Assembly: GCA_937881155.1 (NCBI GenBank)
Contig: CALGFI010000188.1
Coordinates: 1-15,287 of the forward strand
Direction of reading: 5' to 3'
From: an uncultured bacterium
GTDB taxonomy: Bacteria; Actinomycetota; UBA4738; HRBIN12
DNA length: 15,287 bases
Notes under the pieces: generated by a model
The model's database searches: none
What the model saw: only the letters and a program-made list of their open reading frames with translations
What the model was told of the DNA's origin: nothing
Program-made: the position numbers and the translations under genes
In this document: positions 1 through 7,952 of the stretch, in pieces
How positions within the stretch are numbered: the first letter of the stretch is position 1
How the letters are laid out: every line of letters begins with the position of its first letter

Positions 1-155
1 CGGCCGGCCATGCGCAGCCCGTCGAACGCCTGCGGGCTCGTCACCTCGTGAACGAGGTGGAGGTCGACGTACAGCAGGTCGGGCTCGCCTTCCGCGCGAT
101 GAACGACGTGGCGTTCCCAGACCTTCTCGGCGAGCGTTCGGGCCGTCGCGGACAT
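1..155 (-). CDS. leuC: 3-isopropylmalate dehydratase large subunit, N-terminal fragment (leuC)
   Basis: This is the first 51 codons of a gene that runs off the left edge of the window. The product would be the large subunit of isopropylmalate isomerase, which with LeuD converts 2-isopropylmalate to 3-isopropylmalate in leucine biosynthesis, using a 4Fe-4S cluster in the cytoplasm. The visible residues match the LeuC amino terminus closely: a TLAEKVWERHVV stretch, then EGEPDLLYVDLHLVHEVTSP, then QAFDGLR. The cluster cysteines lie outside the window. The ATG at 155-153 is preceded by GAGGA with about 4 nt spacing, which supports this start. The gene is divergent from an NdgR-like regulator, the arrangement known for leuCD in Streptomyces. 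Identification is confident despite the short length. Confidence 0.93.
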   Translation of the reverse strand, partial: MSATARTLAEKVWERHVVHRAEGEPDLLYVDLHLVHEVTSPQAFDGLRMAG

Positions 156-166
156 CAGTCCTCATG

Positions 167-196
167 GTGACAGGCGACGCCGAGTCCGTCTAGGCT
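167..196 (+). promoter_or_regulatory. Putative promoter of the IclR/NdgR-like regulator
   Basis: A GTGACA -35-like hexamer (167-172) and a TAGGCT -10-like hexamer (191-196, TAnnnT pattern) are separated by 18 bp. They point rightward into the regulator gene. The expected transcription start falls inside the first inverted repeat at 198-214. This is a reading by eye against the sigma-70-like consensus and has not been tested. Confidence 0.4.
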
Positions 197-197
197 A

Positions 198-234
198 GTT
201 CCACATAGTGGAACGAGGTTCCGATGCGCGGAAC
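198..234. promoter_or_regulatory. Tandem IclR-type operators (two 17-bp inverted repeats)
   Basis: Two imperfectly identical 17-bp inverted repeats lie in the leuC/regulator intergenic region: GTTCCACATAGTGGAAC at 198-214 and GTTCCGATGCGCGGAAC at 218-234. Both have the form GTTCC-N7-GGAAC, with centres 20 bp apart, about two helical turns. The first has perfect 7-bp arms and overlaps the expected transcription start. The second has perfect 6-bp arms and covers the regulator's start codon (224-226). IclR-family proteins commonly bind short palindromes like these in pairs, so autoregulation and control of leuC are inferred. The palindromes are seen directly; the binding protein is not. Confidence 0.7.
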
Positions 235-973
235 AGGTCGAAAGACCGTCACGATCGCCGATACCGGCGTGGGGACTCTGGACCGGGCAGTTGCGATCCT
301 CGACGCCGTCGAGTCCGGCGTTCATCGGTTCACCGGGATCATGGACGCGACGGGCCTTCCGAGGGGCACGACTCACCGCTTGATCGCCTCGCTCGAGCGT
401 CACGGCTTCCTCTCGAGGTATCCGGCGTTCGGGTATCGGCTCGGACCGCGACTGCTCCGTCTGGCCCACGAGGCCATGCGGGAGCTCCCGATGCGCGACG
501 TCGCGCATCCGTCCCTCGAGCGCCTCGCGCGTGTCACGGGCGAGAGCGCACAGCTGTACGTGCGGTCGGGCGACGAGCGCGTTTGCATCGACGCCGTCGA
601 ATCGCGGAGCGAGCTCCGGACGATCGTCCCCGTCGGCGCGTCGCTCCCGCTCCACGCCGGATCCGCCGCGAAGGTGTTCCTGGCGTTCGCACCCGACCCG
701 GGGCGCCACGTCCGCAAGGCCGCCGATCCGGTTCGGTTCGGCCGCGACGTCGAGCTCGTTCGCACGCGCGGATGGGCATCGAGCGTTGACGAACGGCAAC
801 AAGGCGTGGGCTCGGTGAGCGCTCCCATCCTCGGCGACCGCGACGTGCTGCTCGGCGTCGTTTCGATCTCCGGTCCGTCGTCGCGGATGAGCAAGACCAA
901 CGCAAAGCGATACGTCCCTGCGGTGCAGGAGGCCGCGCGACGGATCGAGTCCGCCCTCGGCGTCCCGGGCTAG
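224..973 (+). CDS. ndgR: IclR-family transcriptional regulator, NdgR/LtbR type
   Basis: This 249-aa protein has the standard IclR layout. An N-terminal winged helix-turn-helix spans roughly residues 16-75 (TLDRAVAILDAVESG, then GLPRGTTHRLIASLERHGF), and a C-terminal effector domain spans roughly 90-245. The effector-domain stretches GESAQLYVRSGDERVCIDAV, PVGASLPLHAGSAAKVF and RGWASSVDERQQGVGSVSAP match my recollection of Streptomyces NdgR. That protein and LtbR of corynebacteria control leucine and other amino-acid genes. The family and the divergent leuC neighbour support each other. GAGG lies 5 nt before the ATG at 224; a GTG at 269 is a less supported alternative. Its own start codon sits inside the second inverted repeat, so negative autoregulation is likely. 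The effector is unknown. The stop is 3 bp from the end of the convergent kinase gene. Confidence 0.88.
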   Translation: MRGTGRKTVTIADTGVGTLDRAVAILDAVESGVHRFTGIMDATGLPRGTTHRLIASLERHGFLSRYPAFGYRLGPRLLRLAHEAMRELPMRDVAHPSLERLARVTGESAQLYVRSGDERVCIDAVESRSELRTIVPVGASLPLHAGSAAKVFLAFAPDPGRHVRKAADPVRFGRDVELVRTRGWASSVDERQQGVGSVSAPILGDRDVLLGVVSISGPSSRMSKTNAKRYVPAVQEAARRIESALGVPG

Positions 974-976
974 GGC

Positions 977-2890
977 CTACCGCGCGACGCTGACCGCATC
1001 GCGCGCGCCGTTCGTGACGTCGGCGTCTCCGTCGGCCAGAAGCACGTGGAACGACGCGCCACCGCCCTCACGGTCCTCGACCCACGCATGTCCGCCATGG
1101 AGCTCGGCGAAGCGCGCGACGAGTGAGAGCCCGATGCCGCTTCCGGGCTTGGAGCGCGAGCGAGGTCCGCGACGGAACGCCTCGAAGATCGAAAGCTTGT
1201 GATCGTCCGGCACGCCGGGTCCCTCGTCCTCGACGACGATCGTTGCTCCACCTTCATCGTCCCGCGTCACTCGTATCCAGATACGTGCCCAAGGGGGCGT
1301 GTATCGCACGGCGTTCAGGATGAGGTTGTCGATGATGCGTTCCACCTTCGGCTCGTCGACGTTCACGGTCACGTGCGTGTCGCCGATGATCACCTTGCGA
1401 TGATGCAGCAGCTCAACCCTGTCCGCGAGGCGCTGCACGAGCTCGCCGAGATCACACGGGAACCTCCGCGGCTCGACGAAGCCGCGGTCCAGCCGGTCGA
1501 GGTCGAGCAGATCGGACAGCAGCGCATTCATCGCTTTCGTTCGTTCGACCATCGTCTTCAGCAGATGCGCGCGCTCGGCCGGATCGAGGTCTCGATCCAG
1601 GCGGTCGAGCGTGCTGGCGGCGCCCATGATGGCGGTGAGCGGTTCTTTGAGATCGTGCGACAGCGTGTGCAGGAGCGTGTTGTTCAAGCGGTTGAGCGCG
1701 AACAGCCGTTCCTCTGAGTGCCGGCGCTGTGTGATGTCGTACATCACACCCTGCAGGAACAGCGCGTTGCCGTCGTCGTCCCGGACGACCGACGCTTCGT
1801 CCAAGATCCACCGCCATCGGCCATCCCGGTGGCGCATCCGGTACTCGTAGCGGAACGGAGCTGCCCTGGCGTGTGAGCGCTCCTCCGCCTCGAGAAGGCC
1901 GGGAAGATCGTCGGGGTGCGTCAACGTCCCTTGAGGGCTGGGGTGCGCGAGCCATTCTTCCGGCGTGAAGCCCATCAGCTGCTCGATCTGCGGGCTGATG
2001 TAGACCCAGTCTCCGTCCGAACCGTACCCGGCGAGGTAGACGACGGCGGGGATCCGCTCGACCAGGTTGCGGTACTTGGCGTCGGTCTGCGCGTGCTGCT
2101 CTGCTGCGAGGCGGGCGTCGGTGACGTCCATCATGACGCCCTGCCAGAACCGAGCGCCGGTCGTCGGTTCTTCGACGAAGAACGCCTCGTCGCGGAACCA
2201 CCGCACGGTCCCGTCCTTCGCGAGCATCCGGTACTCCGACTCGAAGCGTTTCGCCGTGCCCACCGCGCTGCCGTCGCGGCTGACACGCTCGCGATCGTCC
2301 GGATGGATCGCGGCGAGCCACAGCGACGGGTCCGAGATCCACTCGTCGGCCGAGTAGCCAAGCAGCGTGGTGACCTGCGGGCTCACGTAGACGCCCCGGT
2401 ACCCCTCCGCCGCGCTGGAGTCGGGAACGAGCGTGTACGTGATCGCGGGGATCTGTTCGACGAGCGTTCGGTAGCGCACCTCGGCCTCGCGAAGCTCGAG
2501 GTAGCGTGCCTTGGCGGACGTGCGCCCATCGACGTCGAAGGCACGAACGATCAGGATCGGCTCGACGCCTTCGATCAACTCCGCCGAGACGCGCACGATG
2601 CGTGTCTCGCCCTCCGACGCCGTGAGCGTCGTGTCGTACCCGTCGATCAATCCCGTTTGGCGGAGTCGCTCGCGCGAGCGCCCCGGGCCGAGGTCGCCCC
2701 ATAGCCCGAGGTCGTCCACGCTCGAGCCGAGGACGTCGCCGATGCTCCGGCCTGCGAGCGAGCAGAAGGTGTCGTTGGCCTCGAGGACGACGCCGTCGTC
2801 GAACCGGGCGATGACCATCCCGACGAGGCTTCCGTGGAAGACGCGGTCGAGGAGGCCCTCGCGGTGCGGGGCGGAGATGTCCGAGTCCAT
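977..2890 (-). CDS. Soluble multi-PAS sensor histidine kinase
   Basis: This 637-aa protein has no signal peptide or membrane segment, so it probably senses a cytoplasmic or diffusible signal. Three PAS-like regions can be seen: about 12-120 (divergent), 138-260 and 268-390. The last two have clear PAC-type ends (GVMMDVTDARLAAEQ and GVMYDITQRR). A HisKA dimerisation helix follows, with the phospho-acceptor H412 in SHDLKEPLTAIMGAAS. The ATPase domain has an N-box around N522-N526 (DNLILNAVRYTP), DEGPGVP at 555-561 and GSGIGLSL near 583-590. All residues needed for autophosphorylation seem present. No receiver domain is attached and no response regulator lies nearby, so the partner is unknown. 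The PAS ligand cannot be inferred. The ATG at 2890 has no obvious Shine-Dalgarno sequence. It is convergent with the IclR gene. Confidence 0.9.
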   Translation of the reverse strand: MDSDISAPHREGLLDRVFHGSLVGMVIARFDDGVVLEANDTFCSLAGRSIGDVLGSSVDDLGLWGDLGPGRSRERLRQTGLIDGYDTTLTASEGETRIVRVSAELIEGVEPILIVRAFDVDGRTSAKARYLELREAEVRYRTLVEQIPAITYTLVPDSSAAEGYRGVYVSPQVTTLLGYSADEWISDPSLWLAAIHPDDRERVSRDGSAVGTAKRFESEYRMLAKDGTVRWFRDEAFFVEEPTTGARFWQGVMMDVTDARLAAEQHAQTDAKYRNLVERIPAVVYLAGYGSDGDWVYISPQIEQLMGFTPEEWLAHPSPQGTLTHPDDLPGLLEAEERSHARAAPFRYEYRMRHRDGRWRWILDEASVVRDDDGNALFLQGVMYDITQRRHSEERLFALNRLNNTLLHTLSHDLKEPLTAIMGAASTLDRLDRDLDPAERAHLLKTMVERTKAMNALLSDLLDLDRLDRGFVEPRRFPCDLGELVQRLADRVELLHHRKVIIGDTHVTVNVDEPKVERIIDNLILNAVRYTPPWARIWIRVTRDDEGGATIVVEDEGPGVPDDHKLSIFEAFRRGPRSRSKPGSGIGLSLVARFAELHGGHAWVEDREGGGASFHVLLADGDADVTNGARDAVSVAR

Positions 2891-2965
2891 GTCGTCAGAA
2901 CATCGGCCGGACGGGGGAGTGAGTTTACGGTCAGGTGGCCGAAACCAGCGGTTCGGGCCGGGTCG

Positions 2966-4720
2966 TCAGCGCGCGTGCTCGGCCAGGATCTTGACGATGC
3001 GGTCCTCGAGATGGACCGCCGTCGACTTGGAGATCCTCGAGCCCAGTATTGAGAACTCGACCCACGCGTTCAGCCGCTCCGCGTAGACCCAGCCCGACAA
3101 CGCCGAGACGTCCTCCAGCGTGCCGGTCTTGGCTCGAACGGAAACCTCGAGAAGGCGATGCTCGAGCGTGCCCTGACCGCCCCTCGGGAGCGCCATGCGC
3201 AGGTCGTGGCCCCAGGTTTCCTCCTCCGACTGGCCGAGCAGCTCGACCAGACCGGCCGCGGTCACGCGGTTGTCGTACGAGAGGCCGGATGAGTCCAACG
3301 CGGTGATCTGGACGCCGCGGTGGGCGGCCCACCCCTCGATCCCGGCCGCGCCCTTGGCGATGGTCCCCGGCGTTCCGCGCACCTCGGCGCCGAGTCCCTT
3401 CCCGAGCACCTCCGCGGCGAAGTTCCACGACGAGCGGAGCGTCTTCGCCAGGAGCCTCTGCAGCTCGTCCGACTCGATCTCCGCGATGAACTCCAGGCCG
3501 GGGGGCGGCGAGCCCGCGCCCGGCCGTCCGGCGACCCGCACGTCACGGCGCTCGAGCAGCTTCGTGAGCGCTTCCGCCGCCTCACGTTCGGCAACGGGAT
3601 CTTGGTTGTTCTCGAATGTGAGCGCGGTCGGCCGGTTCACGTAGTCTCGCGCAACCTCGTCCCACCCGGGCGCGTCCCAGTCGCGGCGGAAGAACGACAT
3701 CGAGCCCATCACGCGACCGGTCACACGCCGCACGCCCGCCTCCACGAGCTTCACGGCGGTGGCGCGCATCGACCGTCGGTCGACGAGCGGATCGCCGCGT
3801 CCCAGGATCCACAGGTCGCCACGAACCACGCCGCCCCTGAATCCCTCGGCGCCCACGCGCGTGACGATTCGATGCTCGGGACCGAACGTGTCGAGGGACG
3901 CCATCGCGAGCAGGAGCTTCTCGTTCGACGCCGGGATGCGCGACGCCGCGTCGGCATGCCGATACAGGAACGCGCCTTGTTCGGCAACCGCGACGGAGAC
4001 GTGGCGGCGTCCGATCGCCTCGTCGATCCGTTCGATCCACTTCGGCTTGACGACCTCGAAGGCGAGCGTCCGGCTCGTCGACGTCTCGTTCAGCGGATCC
4101 TGCGCGCGCCACCTGACGCGAAAACGCGCAACGCCGATGTCGTTCGATCGGACGCACAGCTGCGTTTGGGCGAAACTGACCGCGTCGAGCGTGAGGGTCT
4201 CGACGACGGTCCACGCGCCCCCGTCCCGCTTCAGCGCGTCGACCGCCTGCCCGGCTTTCGCGGGCGAGACGACGACCGTCAGATCGACGCACGATCCCGC
4301 GACGTTCGAGCCGACGACGAGCGTCGCGTCGACGAGCGCGCGAACGCCCACCGGCGCCTCGCCGGAGGTCGCCTCGGCGCACCCGCCGACCGCCGGGAGT
4401 TGGACGCGATACGCGCCGGTGTGCTCCTGCGAGTTCGCGAACGAGAACGCGCCGTCGGAGGCGGTGGTTCCGGTTGCGACGGTTGCGAAGCTGACGGACT
4501 CGGCGGGCCGCCACTGCAGGAGGATCTGTCGTGGGCCGACGCACGTCGGATCGCCGGTGACGTTGCCCGAGACGGTGACGTCCTGGTGAAAGTCGACGAT
4601 GGACGCCGACGCCGTGAGCTCGATCGTCGCCGACCCCGCAACGGCGTCGAGCACCAGGACGAGTGGCGCGAGCGTCACCGTCGCGACGACGAGCGCGCCC
4701 AGCTTTCGACGGACGTTCAT
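2966..4720 (-). CDS. dacB: D-alanyl-D-alanine carboxypeptidase/endopeptidase, PBP4 (S13) family, with Ig-like N-terminal extension
   Basis: This 584-aa exported penicillin-binding protein trims or cleaves peptidoglycan peptides outside the membrane. A basic N-terminus followed by a hydrophobic stretch (about 7-30) looks like a Sec signal peptide. The three catalytic motifs are present: SxxK as S265-N-E-K268, SxN as S431-W-N433, and KTG at 531-533 (AKTGTLEDVSALSGWV). GDLWILGRGDPLV and LDSSGLSYDNRVTA are also typical of S13 enzymes. Residues about 31-225 precede the enzyme and look like one or two beta-rich Ig-like modules (SASIVDFHQDVTVSGNVTGD, DGAFSF, four cysteines). The region between SxxK and SxN is shorter than in E. 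coli PBP4. The gene symbol is given by family and not by orthology. The neighbouring RAM-domain gene is divergent. Confidence 0.88.
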   Translation of the reverse strand: MNVRRKLGALVVATVTLAPLVLVLDAVAGSATIELTASASIVDFHQDVTVSGNVTGDPTCVGPRQILLQWRPAESVSFATVATGTTASDGAFSFANSQEHTGAYRVQLPAVGGCAEATSGEAPVGVRALVDATLVVGSNVAGSCVDLTVVVSPAKAGQAVDALKRDGGAWTVVETLTLDAVSFAQTQLCVRSNDIGVARFRVRWRAQDPLNETSTSRTLAFEVVKPKWIERIDEAIGRRHVSVAVAEQGAFLYRHADAASRIPASNEKLLLAMASLDTFGPEHRIVTRVGAEGFRGGVVRGDLWILGRGDPLVDRRSMRATAVKLVEAGVRRVTGRVMGSMSFFRRDWDAPGWDEVARDYVNRPTALTFENNQDPVAEREAAEALTKLLERRDVRVAGRPGAGSPPPGLEFIAEIESDELQRLLAKTLRSSWNFAAEVLGKGLGAEVRGTPGTIAKGAAGIEGWAAHRGVQITALDSSGLSYDNRVTAAGLVELLGQSEEETWGHDLRMALPRGGQGTLEHRLLEVSVRAKTGTLEDVSALSGWVYAERLNAWVEFSILGSRISKSTAVHLEDRIVKILAEHAR

Positions 4721-4821
4721 GCGGGCCTACCGGGATCTGAGGTCCGCGTATCCTGCGCCTTCACGTTCCGCGCTACAAGCACAATGGGACAACGCGGCGG
4801 CTTGACCGGAGTTGTTACCGT

Positions 4822-5100
4822 TTGCCGGTGGAGGCGTTCATCTTCCTGCAGGTCCAGGCCGGCGTGGACGCGAGCGTCGCGCGTGGCGTGGCGGATCTGC
4901 CGGGCGTCGTGTCGGTCGATGTCGTCACCGGCCCGCACGACGTCGTGGTGCGGGCCGAGGCGGACAGCATCGACGAGCTCGGCAAGCGCGTGCTTCGGCC
5001 GATCCAACAGATCGACGGCGTTACGCGAACGCTGACGTGCCCGATCATGCGGCGTTGGACGTGGCTCGGAGACGATGCGTCGTCAGCCGACCGCGGGTGA
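4822..5100 (+). CDS. Stand-alone Lrp/AsnC C-terminal (RAM) domain protein
   Basis: This small protein of about 92 aa consists almost wholly of the ligand-binding RAM domain found at the C-terminus of Lrp/AsnC regulators. It has no DNA-binding helix-turn-helix. The fold signature is visible as EAFIFLQVQAG, then VARGVADLPGVVSVDVVTG, then PHDVVVRAEADSIDEL and a final strand, IDGVTRTLTC. Proteins of this kind usually form ring-like oligomers and bind amino acids or similar small molecules. Whether it modulates a full-length Lrp partner is unknown. The TTG at 4822 has GGAG 10 nt upstream; the in-frame GTG at 4828 is the main alternative and gives a protein two residues shorter. It lies 101 bp from the divergent carboxypeptidase gene. 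Confidence 0.82.
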   Translation: MPVEAFIFLQVQAGVDASVARGVADLPGVVSVDVVTGPHDVVVRAEADSIDELGKRVLRPIQQIDGVTRTLTCPIMRRWTWLGDDASSADRG

Positions 5101-5194
5101 CAAGGGGTTCACCGGGGGGGAGACTGTCCTACGGCGTCGGGGGTAGCACGGTGAGCGAACCGAACGTTCCGCGGCCCCCGGCAAGGAAGGATTC

Positions 5195-6058
5195 ATGAAC
5201 GCGGTCTCGTATCAGGCCAAACCCGACCTTTCCGAACCCATCGTGCTGTGCGCGTTCGCAGGTTGGAACGACGGAGGCGAGGGGGCGACGAACGCGCTCC
5301 GAACGGCACGCGAGCAGTGGGGATCCGTGTCGTTCGCGTCGATCGACCCGGAGGAGTTCTACGACTTCCAGGTGCATCGCCCCTCGGTCCGACTCGTCGG
5401 GGGTCGAACCCGGCGCATCGACTGGCCGGCGAACGAGTTCTCGTGGGCGCGCGTCGCCGGCCGGTACGTCGTGGTGTTCATCGGCGTCGAGCCGAACGTG
5501 CGTTGGCGGACGTACTGCGAGCAGATCCTCGCCGTGTGCTCCGAGCTCGGCGCATCGGTGCTCGTGACGCTCGGTGCGTTCCTGGCCGACGTGCCGCACA
5601 CGGTCCCCGCGCCGGTCAGCGCCTCGTCCGGGCATCGTTCGTGGGCGAGCCGGCCCGGGATCGTGCCGGCGCAGTACGAGGGCCCGACCGGCATCGTCGG
5701 CGTGCTGAACGACCTCGCCCTGCGCGCCGGAGTTCCCGCCGTGTCGATCTGGGCGGCATCGCCGCATTACCTGCCGCAGATGACGAATCCGAAGGTCACG
5801 CTCGCGCTGCTGGAGCGGATGCGCGACCTGCTCGAACTGGAGATCGACACGGGCGCCGTCGATCTGGCCGCGCGTTCCTGGCAGCGCGAGGTCGACGACG
5901 CGATCGAGCACGACGGGAATCTCGGGGACTACGTGAAGCGGCTCGAGGACGCGGCGGAGCAGGGACTCGTCGCCGATCCCTCGGATGTCCCGAGCGGCGA
6001 GGACCTCGCCGCGGAGCTCGAGCGCTACCTTCGCGAGCGCGGTTCGACCGACGACTGA
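5195..6058 (+). CDS. PAC2 (proteasome assembly chaperone 2)-family protein
   Basis: This 287-aa cytoplasmic protein belongs to the PAC2/DUF75 family, widespread in Actinobacteria and archaea. Typical family stretches are PIVLCAFAGWNDGGEGATNA near the start, DPEEFYDFQVHRPSV, an RRIDWPANEF segment, VLVTLGAFLADVPHTVP, and PTGIVGVLNDLALRAGVPAV followed by ASPHYLPQMTNPK. The C-terminal 80 or so residues are helical and acidic, with likely coiled-coil character. The family is named for a eukaryotic proteasome assembly factor, but the role of the bacterial members is not established. No proteasome gene is visible in this window. The ATG at 5195 is well supported by AAGGAAGG about 4 nt upstream. Aldo/keto reductase and alcohol dehydrogenase genes follow on the same strand. 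Confidence 0.88.
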   Translation: MNAVSYQAKPDLSEPIVLCAFAGWNDGGEGATNALRTAREQWGSVSFASIDPEEFYDFQVHRPSVRLVGGRTRRIDWPANEFSWARVAGRYVVVFIGVEPNVRWRTYCEQILAVCSELGASVLVTLGAFLADVPHTVPAPVSASSGHRSWASRPGIVPAQYEGPTGIVGVLNDLALRAGVPAVSIWAASPHYLPQMTNPKVTLALLERMRDLLELEIDTGAVDLAARSWQREVDDAIEHDGNLGDYVKRLEDAAEQGLVADPSDVPSGEDLAAELERYLRERGSTDD

Positions 6059-6066
6059 GGGGGCGC

Positions 6067-6102
6067 GGGGACGCAAGAAGTGAGCGAGCGAACGTCGTCC
6101 CC
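6067..6102 (+). other. Possible stem-loop between the PAC2 and aldo/keto reductase genes
   Basis: GGGGACG (6067-6073) is complementary to CGTCCCC (6096-6102), giving a 7-bp GC-rich stem around a 22-nt loop just after the PAC2 stop codon. There is no T-tract, so it is not a classical intrinsic terminator. It could slow transcription, stabilise the upstream message or be chance in GC-rich DNA. Confidence 0.22.
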
Positions 6103-6114
6103 CGACGACTAGGC

Positions 6115-6924
6115 GTGGAGCTTCGGAGGTTCGGTCGCGCCGACCTCGAGGTTCCGGTCATCGGGCTCGGCACGTGGACGGTGTTCGACGTCGCGCCGTC
6201 CGATGAAGCCGGTCCAGGGGCGGTCGTCGAGGGCGCGTTCGGTGACGGCGTTCGACTGGTCGACTCGTCGCCCATGTACGGCCGGGCGGAAGCGGTGCTC
6301 GGTCGCGCCCTGTCTGGGGCCGGTGTTCGCGCCACCGCGACAGTGGCGACCAAGATCTGGACGCCGTCGATCGTGGAAGGTCGGCAGCAGTTCGACTCGC
6401 AGCTCGGCTTCTTCGGCGGGCGTGTCGATATCGAGCAGATCCACAACCTCGTCGCGTGGCGAGAGCACCTCGGTTGGCTCGAGGACGAGGTGAAACAGGG
6501 CCGCATCGGTCTGCTCGGTGCGACGCACTGGAACGAGTCGCGGTTCGGTGAGCTGATCGAGGTGATGGAGACGGGTCACGTCGATTGCATCCAGATCCCG
6601 TACAACCCGCTGGAGCACAAGGCCGACGGTGAGGTTCTGTCGCTTGCGGAGGAGCGGGGCATCGGTGTCATCGCCATGCGGCCATTCGCCGAGGGCGGCC
6701 TGCTGGCGCACGGGCCGTCCGATCCGCGTGTCCTTACCGAGCTCGGCGTCGAGACGTGGGCGCAGGCGTTGCTCAAGTGGACGCTGAGCGATCGACGTGT
6801 TCACGTGGCGATCCCGGCGACCTCGTCGGTCGAGCACGCGCGGTCGAACGCCGCGGCCGGCGACCCGCCGTGGTTCGACGACGAGCAGCGCACCCTCGTC
6901 GAGCGTGTCGTCGCGCGGGGATGA
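6115..6924 (+). CDS. Aldo/keto reductase
   Basis: This 269-aa NAD(P)H-dependent oxidoreductase has a TIM-barrel fold and would reduce aldehydes or ketones in the cytoplasm. The family's catalytic tetrad is complete from this start: D50 in RLVDSSPMYG, Y55 in the same stretch, K80 in VATKIW and H110 in EQIHNLVAW. GLGTWTVF near the start and VAIPATSSVEHARSN near the end fit the cofactor-binding strands. The substrate cannot be read from sequence. The GTG at 6115 (MELRRFGRADLEVPVIGLGT) matches the usual family N-terminus. There is no good Shine-Dalgarno sequence before it, and the open frame extending far upstream is a shadow of the PAC2 gene. The zinc alcohol dehydrogenase gene begins 41 bp downstream and may be co-transcribed. 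Confidence 0.88.
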   Translation: MELRRFGRADLEVPVIGLGTWTVFDVAPSDEAGPGAVVEGAFGDGVRLVDSSPMYGRAEAVLGRALSGAGVRATATVATKIWTPSIVEGRQQFDSQLGFFGGRVDIEQIHNLVAWREHLGWLEDEVKQGRIGLLGATHWNESRFGELIEVMETGHVDCIQIPYNPLEHKADGEVLSLAEERGIGVIAMRPFAEGGLLAHGPSDPRVLTELGVETWAQALLKWTLSDRRVHVAIPATSSVEHARSNAAAGDPPWFDDEQRTLVERVVARG

Positions 6925-6965
6925 GCGGCCGAACGAACGCGTCCGTGCCGTCGTAGGGTTCGCCC

Positions 6966-7946
6966 GTGCGCGCCGCGATCATGGACGCTCCGGTTCGCCC
7001 ATTGGAGATGCGCGACATGCACGACCCGTGGCCGGGGCCGGGCGAGGTGCGGATCCGCGTTGCCGCCTGCGCGATCTGCCGGACGGACCTGCACGTGCTG
7101 GACGGCGATCTGTCCGAACCGAAGCTTCCGCTCGTGCTGGGACATCAGATCGTCGGGGTGGTGGAGACCGTCGGCGACGCGGTCGAGGGCCGGGCCGTCG
7201 GCGACCGCGTCGGCGTGCCGTGGCTCGGCTGGGCGTGCGGCGAATGCGACTACTGCCGATCGGGGCGGGAGAACTTGTGCGTCCGCGCCGTCTTCACTGG
7301 ATATCAACGGGACGGCGGATACGCCGAGCTTGCGGTGGCTGATGGGCGATTCTGCCTGGAGGTCCCAGAGACGTATGACGACGTCGAAGCGACTCCGTTG
7401 CTGTGCGCGGGACCGATCGGCTACCGCGCGTACCGGATGGCGGGCGAGGCGAGCTCGATCGGTCTGTACGGGTTCGGCAACGCGGCGCGCCTCGTGGCGC
7501 AGATCGCGCGACACGAGGGTCGCACGGTGTTCGCGTTCACTCGCCCCGGCGACTCCGAGACACAGCGCCAGGCGCTCGAGCTCGGATGCGCGTGGGCGGG
7601 CGACTCCACCGAGTCCTCCCCCGAGCCGCTCGGGGCGGCGGTCGTGTTCGCGCCCGCGGGCGAGCTCGTTCCGGCGGCGCTCCGCTCCCTCGCGCCGGGT
7701 AGCACCGTCGTGTGCGCCGAGATCCACATGACCGATATCCCGTCGTTCCCGTACGAGTTGCTGTGGGGCGAGCGTGTGATCCGCTCGGTCGCGAACCTCA
7801 CGCGTCGCGACGGACACGAGTTCTTGTCCCTTGCCGCCGCGGCCGGTGTGACGACGCAGGTAACGACGTATCCGCTCGACCGCTCGAACGACGCGCTCGA
7901 TGCGGCGCGGGTCGGACTGGGCGGAACCTCCGTTCTCGTTCCCTAG
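6966..7946 (+). CDS. Zinc-binding alcohol dehydrogenase (MDR superfamily)
   Basis: This 326-aa medium-chain dehydrogenase would oxidise alcohols or reduce aldehydes with NAD(P). The catalytic-zinc ligands C38 (AICRTDLHV) and H60 (LGHQIVG) are in place, and a third candidate cysteine lies in LLCAGPIGYRAYR. The structural-zinc set C91-x2-C94-x2-C97-x7-C105 (CGECDYCRSGRENLC) is complete. A Rossmann segment (IGLYGFGNAARLVAQIA) follows. The organisation resembles AdhA-like zinc alcohol dehydrogenases of actinobacteria, which are slightly shorter than horse-liver-type enzymes. The GTG at 6966 gives the expected family start (RAAIMDAP). The physiological substrate is unknown. Co-orientation with the aldo/keto reductase suggests linked redox roles, but this is inference. 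It converges with the HTH-TPR regulator, leaving only 6 bp between stop codons. Confidence 0.88.
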   Translation: MRAAIMDAPVRPLEMRDMHDPWPGPGEVRIRVAACAICRTDLHVLDGDLSEPKLPLVLGHQIVGVVETVGDAVEGRAVGDRVGVPWLGWACGECDYCRSGRENLCVRAVFTGYQRDGGYAELAVADGRFCLEVPETYDDVEATPLLCAGPIGYRAYRMAGEASSIGLYGFGNAARLVAQIARHEGRTVFAFTRPGDSETQRQALELGCAWAGDSTESSPEPLGAAVVFAPAGELVPAALRSLAPGSTVVCAEIHMTDIPSFPYELLWGERVIRSVANLTRRDGHEFLSLAAAAGVTTQVTTYPLDRSNDALDAARVGLGGTSVLVP

Positions 7947-7952
7947 GTTCCG

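Noticed and set aside
155..802. 215-codon minus-strand frame overlapping the IclR gene
   Set aside because: It shares the leuC start position in another reading but is antisense to a well-supported regulator and has no recognisable domain.
3320..5035. 571-codon open frame on the plus strand
   Set aside because: It lies opposite the carboxypeptidase gene, whose catalytic motifs are intact. The translation is Arg/Glu/Asp-rich with no family resemblance, as expected for an antisense frame in GC-rich DNA.
5248..6114. N-terminal extension of the aldo/keto reductase frame by 289 codons
   Set aside because: The extension overlaps the PAC2 gene in another frame. The family's normal N-terminus begins at the GTG at 6115.
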